DNA of 64,000 bases from positions 806,001-870,000 of the forward strand of contig OY723272.1 in NCBI GenBank assembly GCA_963210315.1, in the 5' to 3' direction. The stretch comes from Rhynchopus euleeides (Eukaryota; Euglenozoa; Diplonemea; Diplonemida; Diplonemidae). The translations under genes and the position numbers were made by a program. Every line of letters begins with the position of its first letter. Position 1 is the stretch's first letter. The notes under the pieces are model-generated. The model was not told the DNA's origin. It saw only the letters and a list, made by a program, of their open reading frames with translations, and ran no database searches. This document shows positions 43,525-54,177 of the stretch, piece by piece.

Positions 43525-46500
43525 ACTTCGTTTGATATGGCTGTGCTTCCACACACCACACACACACCCTCCCCTGAGGAAGAGGGGGTGGTGTGCAGAG
43601 CACGCCGAATTGGCGCTTTCCGCACGGGAGGCCCGGGGTTCGAGAGGCAAAAAAGAGAAAACAACCAACCTCCCCTCCCCCGACACCTCCGCGCTGGGCG
43701 CACACCCTTTTTGTGTATGTATGAAGGCCGGTAACGAGATGGCTCTTTTTTCCCGTTTCCCGGGACGCAGCGCTACGGCTTTCGTTACTTCCTCCCACAC
43801 CTGCGACGCTCTCCCCTTGGCGGCTGCCGCAAACAAAAACCCCCTCCGAACGAATGGGGGCACAAAATACACGACACTAAAAAGAATGAAAAAAAAACAG
43901 AATATACGGCGCATGTCGAGTCGGCGACGACAGGGGGGGCCGGCAGATGCAAAGACCTCCGACCTCGCCCTATCCCCTCTCGAGGGCACGCACAAGTCAG
44001 CGTTACATTGGAAATACAGTTGGTGTATCATCCGAGCGTTAAAAGTAAGCGTTACATTTTTTTGACACATTTGCCAGCGGATGAGAGGGAGGCTGGAGTG
44101 GGTTGGAGGGAGGGGCGGGGTTCCGGCGACAAGAAGACAATGCTGCGAAGCACTGTAGCAGTGTCTTCCGAATGGAGAGGGGCGCAGGGTGGTAGGTAGG
44201 ATGAGGCAAAAGCAACACAGCAGCAGCACCTCCCAAAAGAGGATCCCGTCAGGGAGTGTCGCAAGCTCGCAGGCAGAGGTCGGCCTTTCGCCAGTTATAT
44301 GCAGCCGAAGACAAAAAAAAGATGGTCTGACGGCCACCATGCCCACAGCCAATAAGTGTAAATCTCAAGTCCTACCCCGCACTCCCGGACCCCCCATCCT
44401 AGGCGGCACAGCAGAGCTGCTGAAACAAGCAGGGTGCCAACTCCCTCCCCCACTCCACGCCCCCACCCCCCCACCTGCCGGCGTATATAGTAGTCTAGTC
44501 CGGCTAATAATGAATGTCAGGCGGGGGGTGGTGAGGTTTCGACATGTGCGGTGCAGAAATGCGCGTTGTTTTTCAATGAAAATGCTGACGATTTTTATTT
44601 GCTGAATCTTGCCGATTCGCAAAAGGCCACGCGTCTCCCTCCGGTCTACGGTCATCATCTCCCCTGGGTCGGGGCCGAGTCCGGGATGGCCCTGTGGTAT
44701 TCCGACAGTGTTATATTGGCGTGGGTGGGGTGCGCCTGGGTCACCCGGTGGCGCACCTTTCACGATGACAAGAACTTTGTCACAGCGCTAAATATAGCTG
44801 GCAGCGCTTTGGGTGGCAGTGTACAATGATGTCATTCTCCCTCTTCCCGGGCTTGCCATTGCTAAAAAAAATTCGTCCCGCCCATTCCTTATTAGCCAGA
44901 CCTTTTGAACCATGCGTTACAAAAAGTAATTGTCAGGAAAAAACACAAAAATAAACCAAGAACAAATGGAGGGGGGGAGTGGGGCTTGCCCATTGTTCGA
45001 CAAACCGCACGAAGGCGGGAAGGAGGGGTGGGTGGGAGGGGGGATGGGAGACAGACAGTCACATCCAGGTTATTCTTTTCTTGTATCACACAATCATCGG
45101 TACCGGCACAAGCTCGATGGGTTTGCTGTGTGGTCTTCTTTCTTGGGATCGGTGGCCTCCAGGCCGACGCACGAAACGACCGAACAGTGGCATCCACAGA
45201 GTGCAGGCACAGATCGGTCGTGTTTGGTTTGTGGAAGAGTGGTTTGAACAATTTGAACATTTTGAACATTTTTTGGCCGTGCTCCGAAGCAGCGCCCCGA
45301 TGAGGATGGGAGCCACTGTTTCAGCTTCTTCTGGCCCGCACGGTGGTGTTAGTGGTGTATGGTTTTTTTTGGAAGGGGGGGGGGGATTCCGAAATACTCG
45401 AGAAAGGGGGGGGGGGGGGTGGAGGGGTGTGGGGAGGAGAGTGAAATCAAGATGTCAAGAAAAAAAAAGATGAGGCGTTGTTTGTGCGCCAAACCCGGAA
45501 GAAAAAAGGCCTTCTCATTGAGGAGGAGCAGGAGACGGGCACCCCCTTTTATCGGAGGGACGCCCAACCCCCCCTCCCAGGGAGGCACGGTGGAGTGTCG
45601 ATGATACATTGCTCCCCCCTCCACGCCCCGGAAGCGTGAGTTGAACAGAGGAGGGCGTATGCAAAGAGTTGGGGTTAGTTTGTGCGCACGTGATGTAGCC
45701 CCGATGAAGGGCATTGCTGTGAATAAGGGGTTTTGTGCTGCTCTCTCAACACACTGTACGCTGGTGCGCTCCCACTGACTCTTCGACAAGCAAGCTTGTT
45801 TTGGGCATGACGGTGTCGTGAGTGGAGGAGCAGAATTGGCACAAACAAAAACGCGTGAACCTTTCTACTCCACCACGTGCGGGGAAAAATCAGAGTGTGG
45901 ATGAGACAGGGCACTTTTAGTTGGCCGCACTCCCCATATGTGAGGTATGGAAACGAACAAATTTTGAACGAATGTTTCGACCATGCTCAGCAGGCCCCGG
46001 CGAGGGGAGCCGCCGGTTCGGGTTCTTCTGGATGGGGGTCAAAAAAAAACATGTCCAGGCGTGAATTGTGGGCCAGCGAAAGCAAGCAAGCTCGAGAGGG
46101 GTTAGGCGAGTGTCAGGAGAGACGGGTGTCAGGAGAAGTAGTCAGCAATAAATGTTACAAGAGATAGTCGGAACACCACCCCCAGGACGCTGCAGAGATA
46201 CCGCCCTGCCGTCCGATGCAAAGATAGCAGTTCTGGGCTGCTGCCCGTGCGAGCGCACGGCTGTGGCTGTGCCAAGGCGGGAGGAAGTAACATGGGGGAG
46301 GCTACCCGGTGGTTCAGATCGGGTGTTTATTGGCCTCCGGTATTTCGCTATTCTGTTACTTCGCGGATTTTGTTTTGCTTAGGACACGAGTCTTGAAGTG
46401 CCGGGGAAGTAACTGAAAGCATATCAGTATGATGTTTGTCTTGTGCTGAAAAACCGGGAATCGGACCAAATCGCTGCGCTGGTCTGATGAAAGAGGGTGT

Positions 46501-47194
46501 ATAATCACATACGCGCCACCCGCACGGAACTTTTTGTCGAGTGCACACACAAGGCTGTGTTGAGGCCCTGTGAAGTGGCATGAAGGTGCTAATCCTAAAG
46601 CTCCAGTCGTACGATTTCCTACGTTACTTCGTTACTTCGCGACCTTTTCTCCCCCCCCCCCCCCCCCCGCTGCGCTTTCGTCACTCGTTAACGATTTAGA
46701 AATCGCTACGCCATAGTGGCACACAACAGCAGCCACAAAAAGATAAGGCTGTTGTTTGTACGCCAAATCCGGGTTTGCGAAAAAAAAGAGTCCGGGTTTT
46801 GTTTGTGCGCACGAGCGGCAGTGTGTTGTGGCCCCTGTGAAGGGCGTTGCTGTGAATAAGTGGTTTTGTGTTGCTCTCTCAAAACACACTGCGCGCGGGT
46901 ACGCTCCCACTGACTCTTTCGCTGTGACAAGCAAGCTTGTTTGGGCAAAAAAACACCATACACAACATCCCCTCTCACCTGCAATCGGTCACCATCACGG
47001 GTCACCGAACATTCGTTTGAATTTTGGCTTCTTATTGCGAAGCCATCAGCAGACTCCGGGGCAGGAAGACCTACTGGCCGAAGTCTTGTTGGAGCTAGTT
47101 TTCAGGGGGTGGTAGGGATGTAGCGAGACTAAGATACATGCAGGGGAGGGCGAGGGGCAAGAACAGAGACGGAAGGAAACCCCATCGCACCCCT
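43525..47194. other. 3.7 kb gene-poor, repeat-rich interval
   Basis: Holds two dispersed repeat copies (45712-45806, 46845-46945) and a third repeat type at about 46530-46640. Two related blocks (45240-45350, 45950-46040) share TTTTGAAC and GGTTCTTCTGG-like words. C/G homopolymers at 45366-45385, 45404-45418 and 46649-46668. I found no spliced or unspliced gene. Confidence 0.5.
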
Positions 47195-48202
47195 CTATGA
47201 AGACGACTGTGTGGCGGCTGCCCAGGCAGTGCTGCTGCTCCGTGTGTCAGCGGGACATTCCTCTGACCCGGAGCACACCACAACCTCGACGCCACCCACC
47301 TCCGCCGGCGCGCCGCCTGCCCCCACCTCTTCGCCAGAGGTGCTGCCCGCTGCCGACACCGCCGACACCAGCGTGCCGCCACACTTCTCCAACCCGGCCC
47401 CACCCTCATTCTGCGGTGACTCCTCAACTGCATCCTCACCAGCACACTCCTTGCACATTGTCACGTCGGCCTGACGCCAGTCCTCCACATATTTTTCAAT
47501 CTCTTCACGCAACGCATCGTTTGGGCGGATGTCCTCAAGAGTCATGGGCGAACGTGACATGGGGCACACCGGTGCGTTGTGCAGCGCCGCTTCAAGGCAG
47601 ACCCTTTCAAATGTATGCGTCCCGCACCCGCAGTAGACTGGGTCGCGCATGAGCTGGAGGGATATGGGGCAGAGCATGTGGGGCTGGTCCGGGCAGTTCA
47701 CGTTCTCCTCGTATCCGATCTTCAGCTGCGACATGTTTGCCTGGGGCCCGCGGTTGGCGGCGTGGGAGAACGGCTCGGAATCACCGAAGGCCCTGCCGCG
47801 GAGCTCGCGCGACTCCATCTCTGCGCGGCGCCTCGCGTAGGCCATGTGGCTCAGCAGGCAGCAGCAGACGCAGCAGCAGCACAGGGAGGTGCCGACAATA
47901 CCCGCAACGAGGATGGTAAGGGAGGGCATCGCCTTGTCGCACCTGCCCCTGGAGCAGACAAATCCGCTGCAGCAGTCAGAGTCGGCGCTGCAGATGGGCA
48001 TGCTGCCGCACGGCGGCTCCGGCACGCGGGTCCGTGGCGGGGTGGCGGGGGGCAGTTCGACGAGGGTGTCGTTGAGATCTGGCAGGTCAAGATCCACCTG
48101 CCCGGCAGCGCCGCGAGGCAGCAGGCTCACAACGCAGATGCAAACCCAGATCACGCCAGGCAAACTACATCTCAGGCTCTGTCCAGAGCAGTGGCCTTCC
48201 AT
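47195..48202 (-). CDS. Signal-peptide/membrane protein with cytosolic U-box
   Basis: 335 aa from ATG 48202, chosen because it begins a signal peptide (residues about 1-34, VIWVCICVVSLLPRGAAG). Then a short ectodomain with a Cys cluster (65-88, CGSMPICSADSDCCSGFVCS), a transmembrane segment with Cys-rich interior (92-118) and a basic stop-transfer (YARRRAEMESR). The cytosolic U-box spans about 173-245 (HMLCPISLQLMRDPVYCGCG, THTFERVCLEAAL, CPMSRSPM); U-boxes are RING-like E2-binding domains without zinc, making this a probable membrane-bound E3 ubiquitin ligase. The tail is Gly/Ser/Ala-rich. A U-box on a single-pass protein with a Cys ectodomain is an uncommon arrangement. No intron needed. Confidence 0.78.
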   Translation of the reverse strand: MEGHCSGQSLRCSLPGVIWVCICVVSLLPRGAAGQVDLDLPDLNDTLVELPPATPPRTRVPEPPCGSMPICSADSDCCSGFVCSRGRCDKAMPSLTILVAGIVGTSLCCCCVCCCLLSHMAYARRRAEMESRELRGRAFGDSEPFSHAANRGPQANMSQLKIGYEENVNCPDQPHMLCPISLQLMRDPVYCGCGTHTFERVCLEAALHNAPVCPMSRSPMTLEDIRPNDALREEIEKYVEDWRQADVTMCKECAGEDAVEESPQNEGGAGLEKCGGTLVSAVSAAGSTSGEEVGAGGAPAEVGGVEVVVCSGSEECPADTRSSSTAWAAATQSSS

Positions 48203-49369
48203 CGGAAAGCTGCGGGAAATAAAAACTAAAAGACCCCCGAGAGCGGGGTGAGGCGGGTGAGGGAGGGAAAGGGGGAACTGTTTTTTTTTGAGGGAGGGAA
48301 AGACGAGATGTAATATGGCTTTGGCCAAGGGGTATATGCCCGGATAGACAAGAAAGGGGTGGGGAGGGCTGTGTGTGGGCGAGAGATGGAGGGGTATGTG
48401 GTGTGGTACGGGGAATGAAGCGCTCTGCCCTCCAAAGGGAAAGCCCAGAGGGAGAACTCGCGGTAGGTGGAGAGGGAGAGGGGGGGGGGGGGGGCGGGGG
48501 AGTGCTGAAGAAGGAAGAGGCAACCCGGTTGCAAGGGTGGGGGCTGGGGGGTTGTGGGTAACCCTGCCCCCCGCTTCCTCGCAGGGCTTGTGTAGTAACC
48601 TGGCAGGAGGAGGGGGTGGTGGGTGGTGGTGGGGTGAGGTCTCTCATATAGACATGCCTGCTGCAGCCAGTCCCCCAGGCTCCGAGAGACTCCGAAAAGA
48701 CAGACGAGGATGAGCTGCGAGATGTCAGACCCATGCCGGGGAGATCCACGAGATGAAGTCGACGCGAGTGAAGGCTTTCACACTGCAATCCCTACCTTTA
48801 TGAGGGCGGGCTGACCCCTTTGCGGATTCAAAGGGAGGAGGGAGTGGGGTGTGGGGGTGGAGTAGTGTCGAGAGGCGGAGGGGGGGGAGGGGGACCCACG
48901 AGGATTATTCTCCAACATATGCTTGCTGTGTGCCGGCAATAGTGGGGGGGGGGGGGGGGGCGCTGCCCGAGCCGCAGAGGCAGCTCACCTGCCCCACCCT
49001 GCAGCGTCGGGTGGGGGTCGGGGGGTGGTGGTGGTGTGGGGGCAAGACAGACCACGAGAAGTATTCTTAACCTTTCGCACAACACACACGTCCCTCATCC
49101 GCCCCCCTTCCCCACCCGCCCCCCTTTTCATGAAGGGGGAGGACCAGGCAACAACAAAGCTGGGGCAAATGCGGCAAATGGAAAAAAAAGGGGGTGGATG
49201 GGTTGGCAGGTGGTGTGCCGTGCACCGACGTGACCACTCCCACACATTTTCACCCTTTTTCAACTTTTCAACCCCCCATTCAAAACCCCTCGGGGCACAT
49301 GGTTGTTTTTGTGTAACTGAAAAGATAACCAATGGATCCCGTGCTGATTTTTTTCCCATCAGAAAACTT
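48203..49369. other. Intergenic between U-box and mucin-like genes
   Basis: Long G-runs (48481-48494, 48942-48960) and pyrimidine-rich stretches. ORFs are compositional. May contain a 3' exon of the mucin-like gene: an acceptor-like TTTTCAG (minus strand) lies near 49315. Confidence 0.45.
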
Positions 49370-52156
49370 CTAGATGCCAACCTTCTCACAGTGCACGGGT
49401 GATGGGTTGAGGCCATAATATGTATGGCACACTTCTGTCGGGTTGTGGTGCTGGTCCCGCTTTGTCACATTGCACTGCAAGGCCCCATCCCCGCCTGTCT
49501 CACACTGCGACGTCGCATGGGCAACAACAGGAGCACCCGGCAGAAACGTGAGCATCGCCACCTTGCCGCTCAGCAGCACGCCACGATGCGCCACACCAAC
49601 ACGAGCATAGCACCCTGCCGCATACGACACAAAGCTGAAGGTAAACTCACCCCCGACAGGCGTCTTCACTGGGTGGGTATCCATCGCGCATAGGTCATGC
49701 CCTGCCCCGTCGCGAAGGTGGGTGTAGCCGAAGTTGCACTCATCCGCTGCAGCGCCGGTGGGGGAGTTCGCCTCGTCGACAGCTTGGATGGAGCATGTCG
49801 TCACATCGCCCGCCCGCATCGTGTTGTTGAAGCAGCACACCGTGCTCCGGTGGGGGTCGATCGGCCCTGAGAGGTGGATCGGGAAGCGCCGCTGCTGCAC
49901 AAACCCCAACCCGCTGGGGCTGTGGCACACGTGGTAGTCACCCATCGGCAGGCCGGTTGTGTCGAACACCGCCACCATGCCTGATGCAGACTCCACCACC
50001 ACCGTGTCGGTCTGGTTGTATGCATATGCGGGTGTTACGCAGTCTGGCGCGCCTGATGACACGAGGAACACCCTGTCGTGGTTGGTCACCCCAGATGCCG
50101 TGAAGGTGATGGGCGAGGGGGCGTACGACGTGCCGTAGCGGTAGGCCGCAGGCCAGAAGGCCTCCAGCTCCGCCTGCGACATGCCCACACCCCACAGGCT
50201 GTACACCTCCAGGCGCACATCGCCTGTGCTGTAGATCGGGTTGGCATGGTAATATGCGTTGAGGCGCACGCGGTACGTCCCGAACGCCCCAGCCGTGTTG
50301 AGGGAACACAGGAGGGTGTCGGTGCGCCCCGTGTAGGTGATGGACACAGGCGTGCAGGTGGGTGTGGTCTGCACATAGAGCTCGTTGCCAGAAGCATCAA
50401 TCGTGAGAAACTCTACCGCGTTGATCTTGTCGGTGTTGTGGGGGAACAGCGTCCCTGCGATGGTCAGGTTGATGGCACTGCCGTGCGGGCACACCAGCGT
50501 CGGGGCGTCCCCCGTGAATGCCGTGCACTCTGCGGCGTGGAGCCAGTGCAGGACGGGTGTGCGCTCCAGAGACTCTGTTGCGGAGAGCGTCGCAGTGGAT
50601 GTGGCTGTCGGCAGCGTGATGGTGAGGGTGTCGGTGGCTGTGGCAGTCGGGAGCGTCACAGTGCCCGACAGCGTCACAGACTGTGTTGCAGTGGAGGTCG
50701 GGAGCGTGAGGGTGGCCGTCAGGCTCAAGGTGAGTGTGTGCGTTAGCGTCAGCGTCCCTGAGGCGGTTGCGGTCGGGAGGGTCAGCGTTGCAGAGCCTGT
50801 TGCCGACTGGGTGAGTGTCAGTGATGTGGAGGCAGAGGCAGTTGAGGTCGGTAACGTCATGGTCTGGGAGTGGGTCAACGACAGAGTGGCAGACGCAGTC
50901 AATGTTGGCAGCGTCACCGTTGCAGACATGGTCAGCGTGTCGGTGGATGATGCAGTCGAAGTCGGCAGCGTGAGTGTCGCTGAAGACGTTGCCGAATGGG
51001 TGGAGGACACAGTCGCCGTCGGGAGGGTCAGCGTGTAGGAAACCGTGAGAGATGATGTAGACGACAAGGTGGCTGTGGGCAGCGTCAGCGTCGCAGTGAG
51101 GGACACAGAGTCAGTCACAGACACTGTCGAAGTTGGAAGAGTCAGACTCAATGAGTGTGTGCCCGTTTCCGTCTTCGATTCTGTGGATGTTGGCAGCGTC
51201 AGTGTCGATGACTGTGTCAATGACATGCTGGCAGATACAGTTTCGGTCGGCAGCGTCACCGTTCCAGAGGGTGTCATGGAGTGGGTCATAGTCATGGTTG
51301 ACGTCGGCAGTGTAAGTGTAAGTGAATGAGTGGCTGTCCCAGACGGTGTCACAGATGCAGTCGAAGATTCTGTCGATGTGGGCAGCGTCAATGTGGAAGA
51401 CAGTGTCGCCGTCTCAGAGGGTGTCACAGATATGGTTTCAGACTCAGTCAATGTCGGCAGTGTCAGCGAGGATGACTGTGTTGTCGACACAGTGCTGGAC
51501 AGCGTTGACGTCGGAAGCGTCACAGTGGATGAGGCAGACGGTGTTAGCGTTGATGACAGTGTCGCAGTCAGAGACACAGAGTGTGTTGATGTCGGTAGCG
51601 TCAGGCTCGATGACAGGGTCGAGGTACCCGTGAGGGACACAGTTGATGTCGGCAGCGTTAGCGTCGACGAACGTGTCGCTGACCCAGACAGTGTCACAGA
51701 CACTGTTGCAGACCCGGTGCCTGTCGGCAGTGTGACTGTCGATGACTGCGTCACAGACATAGAAGCGGACACCGTCACCGTCGGCAGCGTCACAGTTACA
51801 GAATCTGACGCTGTCGCTGTCGGCAACGTCAGGCTCACTGATCGTGTGGATGTGCTTGTCGCGGAGCCCGTTGATGTCGGCAGCGTCAGTGATACTGAGC
51901 CTGTCAATGTTGGCAGAGTCAGGGTCACCGACTCTGTCGTGGAAATTGTCTCAGAAACGGTTGCAGTTGGAAGCGTCAGTGACGAGGTACGGGAAGCTGA
52001 CAAACTGTCTGACTCTGTCATCGTCGGAAGGGTCGCTGTCAGCGTCTGCGTCGCCGACATGCTCTCCGATAGAGAATGTGTCATAGTTGCCGTGTGCAGC
52101 CCCGCCACATGCACACACAGCAGCAGGGCCGCACATGCGGCCCCCCACCCCGCCAT
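49370..52156 (-). CDS. Mucin-like secreted Ser/Thr repeat protein
   Basis: 928 aa from ATG 52156, which starts a signal peptide (MAGWGAACAALLLCVHVAGL). Residues about 22-525 are an array of TLPTxTxSxTxSxTxS-type units, almost only Thr, Ser, Leu, Pro, Val and Ala: a dense O-glycosylation target. From about 530 to the end there is a non-repetitive, Cys-containing ectodomain (starts near VLHWLHAAECTAFTGDAPTL, several paired Cys, and an IDPHRSTVCCFNN segment). No C-terminal anchor seen. Likely a cell-surface or wall glycoprotein. The last codons (CEKVGI then stop) overlap a possible donor (AAG|GTTGGC), so a further exon is possible. The plus strand is also open over the array, a by-product of the repeat. 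Confidence 0.78.
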   Translation of the reverse strand: MAGWGAACAALLLCVHVAGLHTATMTHSLSESMSATQTLTATLPTMTESDSLSASRTSSLTLPTATVSETISTTESVTLTLPTLTGSVSLTLPTSTGSATSTSTRSVSLTLPTATASDSVTVTLPTVTVSASMSVTQSSTVTLPTGTGSATVSVTLSGSATRSSTLTLPTSTVSLTGTSTLSSSLTLPTSTHSVSLTATLSSTLTPSASSTVTLPTSTLSSTVSTTQSSSLTLPTLTESETISVTPSETATLSSTLTLPTSTESSTASVTPSGTATHSLTLTLPTSTMTMTHSMTPSGTVTLPTETVSASMSLTQSSTLTLPTSTESKTETGTHSLSLTLPTSTVSVTDSVSLTATLTLPTATLSSTSSLTVSYTLTLPTATVSSTHSATSSATLTLPTSTASSTDTLTMSATVTLPTLTASATLSLTHSQTMTLPTSTASASTSLTLTQSATGSATLTLPTATASGTLTLTHTLTLSLTATLTLPTSTATQSVTLSGTVTLPTATATDTLTITLPTATSTATLSATESLERTPVLHWLHAAECTAFTGDAPTLVCPHGSAINLTIAGTLFPHNTDKINAVEFLTIDASGNELYVQTTPTCTPVSITYTGRTDTLLCSLNTAGAFGTYRVRLNAYYHANPIYSTGDVRLEVYSLWGVGMSQAELEAFWPAAYRYGTSYAPSPITFTASGVTNHDRVFLVSSGAPDCVTPAYAYNQTDTVVVESASGMVAVFDTTGLPMGDYHVCHSPSGLGFVQQRRFPIHLSGPIDPHRSTVCCFNNTMRAGDVTTCSIQAVDEANSPTGAAADECNFGYTHLRDGAGHDLCAMDTHPVKTPVGGEFTFSFVSYAAGCYARVGVAHRGVLLSGKVAMLTFLPGAPVVAHATSQCETGGDGALQCNVTKRDQHHNPTEVCHTYYGLNPSPVHCEKVGI

Positions 52157-52355
52157 GCCTGCACAGTGAGCATCGTGAGAGCAGTGGCACACCGACACAC
52201 CTACAGGCTGCACCAGCACACAGAGCAACAGTGAGGGGGTGGGTCAGGCTTCCGATGTGGTGCTCTACGTACACCCCCGGTACACGACCGTTGCCGAGCA
52301 ACGAATAACAGCAGGCACCACCAGTTGGTGCCCACACCACAGCCAATGCACGTTT

Positions 52356-52649
52356 CTACTGAGAAGCTAGGATCCGCAGGCGACGCCCGCGGGGTTTTTT
52401 TTGCAACACCACTGCCACAACACAACAAAGCTGGCACGCCTTCAGGGTCTCATTGCCATGCCATGTGCAGTGTTTGGTATGCTGCACACACAACCATGCC
52501 ATGTGGCAGTCACCGTTCGTACAAACGAAGGGCACATCCCCACCCACTGAGGGCTCTGCTGCCTTGTCACCGGCAGGTGCTAAGGCAATCCGAGACGCAT
52601 GCCACACCGAGCATCCAACACCCCCAGGGTTGGCAGGCAAGGCCTGCAC
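52356..52649 (-). CDS. Possible small Cys/His-rich protein
   Basis: 97-codon ORF with a compact cluster of Cys and His (VCTNGDCHMAWLCVQHTKHC and then WHGN..CQLCC) that could bind zinc. Overlapping plus-strand ORFs also contain Cys/His, and no family is recognised, so this may be chance. It lies just beyond the 3' end of the Ctf8-like gene. Confidence 0.22.
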   Translation of the reverse strand: MQALPANPGGVGCSVWHASRIALAPAGDKAAEPSVGGDVPFVCTNGDCHMAWLCVQHTKHCTWHGNETLKACQLCCVVAVVLQKKPRGRRLRILASQ

Positions 52650-52783
52650 CTCCCAAGGTCAGAAGGAAACCAGTACCCAAGACCACCCCGCAGGCCGCGG
52701 TCGCGGAAGATTCGCTGCTGCACAGCACTGCCCCCTCCTCCCCACACGAAGCACGCGTCCCTCAACCCCGCTTGCTGCACGCT

Positions 52784-53313
52784 TCACTTCTGGATATTCG
52801 AAGCGGTTGGTGGGTAGTGTCGAGACGTCTGCGGAGTGAGAGGGTGTGTGGGTGGGGGGGCAGGGGAGGGGAGGGCGGTCCGATGGCAGCCGACACACAA
52901 GCTGCCCCGCGCAACACCGCGCTGCTACTCACACAACCCCGCCATACTTTTAGGAGGAACTGCCGTGTCACCGTACCCACCACCGTGTAGTATGTGTCCT
53001 CCTCGCCCTGTGCAGGGGGTGGTATTTGGGCTTCCTCAGCACCTTCGCCTTCGTCTTCACGCTTCCGCTTCGCCCCGCTCTTTCTGCTGCGCTTCTCCAG
53101 CAGGACAAACGGCTTCGCAATGGCCTTCACATCCCCCTCCAGCAGCGTGTTGCCCACCTGCACCGAGGCCTTCCCACCTGCTGCGCTGTAGCGCAGCTGC
53201 CCGATCACCTTGCCGTCAAGGCTGCCCCCGTCCAGCGCCTTCGGGACTCCCTGAAGTTCAAGCAGGTCCCATTGCTGCGTGCTGGCGTTGTCACCGACGA
53301 CGCGGATGATCAT
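52784..53313 (-). CDS. CTF8: Ctf8-like subunit of the alternative clamp loader
   Basis: Exons 53313..52948 and 52828..52784, intron 52829-52947 (119 bp; AAA|GTATGG donor, ACTCCGCAG acceptor); 136 aa, about the usual Ctf8 length (near 120). Conserved features: MIIRVV start, WDLLELQG, GKVIGQLRYS, VQVGNTLLEGDVKAIAKPFV, and the C-terminal YYTVVGTVTRQFLLK continuing in exon 2 as TSRHYPP, which parallels the YLVTALIKDKILFKTRPKP end of animal Ctf8. A Lys/Arg/Glu-rich loop (residues about 73-100) is inserted. Ctf8 joins Ctf18 and Dcc1 on RFC to load PCNA and promote sister-chromatid cohesion in the nucleus. Start fixed by the family's MI/V-hydrophobic opening. Confidence 0.83.
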
Positions 53314-54177
53314 GGTGGGGGTGGGACACAGGCCTGCGGGGGTGGGGGGGATGCAAAAAAGGTGGCACTTCAACTCTGCCGCTCTTTCTCTACTGTTGAT
53401 ACTTCGTTTGACGCGTTGACGCTTCCACACCCCTCCCAACTTGTTTAGGTGTGAAGACCCGGATAATACAGAGAGAGCGGAGAGCGAGCGAGCTCAGATC
53501 GAACAGACCTCACCTTGGCCAAAACAGCGTAGTACAGCGGGAGTGAGCGAGCAGACCGAAGCAGATTCGGGCAGACCAAAATACTACACCTAAATAAGTT
53601 GGGAGGACGGGGGGGAGGGGGCTGAGGCCTTTGTATACATACACCACACCAGGCACGGCAGCCGGGCTTGGGTTGACGTACCCCTGGGGTGTGTGAGTGT
53701 TGGGCATTTCGCGGGTGTGCCCTGAACATCACCGACCGCACTCTATTTCGAACCCCTTTGCAGACAACGTGTTAGGGCATGCCCAATTGGCCAGCAACAG
53801 CACGCCACGTTGTGCTCGGGAACCGATTAAAACGGCGCGATGCCCTTCCCCATTTATTTGAGAGCACCCCCTCCCCCCCCCCCCTCCACCCTCCTCCGGG
53901 GAACACCCCGACGCTTTGGCGCACCGCCCTGCCGGAGCCTGCACCTGCCTGAGGCTCGCGCAACACAGTCCCCCCCACCTCCCTTTCGAGCCTCCTCTTT
54001 CCCTTGGACTTTGGACTCCCTCGCGCAAGAGAGCACAACACAGCACAGGCAGGCCCACCCCCACCCCCCCACCCCCACGAGAGTACCCACGGATCCCACC
54101 GCTGGCGCACGCCACTCCACAGCCAGGCCAATGCCATGCCCCTGTGTGATACTCTCTGGTCCACCCCCATACGGCCT
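53314..54177. other. Intergenic between Ctf8-like and transporter genes
   Basis: Probable 5' flank of the Ctf8-like gene and 3' flank of the transporter gene. CT-rich run 53869-53890. No gene supported. Confidence 0.5.

Noticed and set aside
50078-52169. Plus-strand ORFs of Val/Ser/Asp repeats opposite the mucin-like gene
   Set aside because: Antisense by-product of the repeat. The minus strand has a signal peptide and a non-repetitive C-terminal domain.
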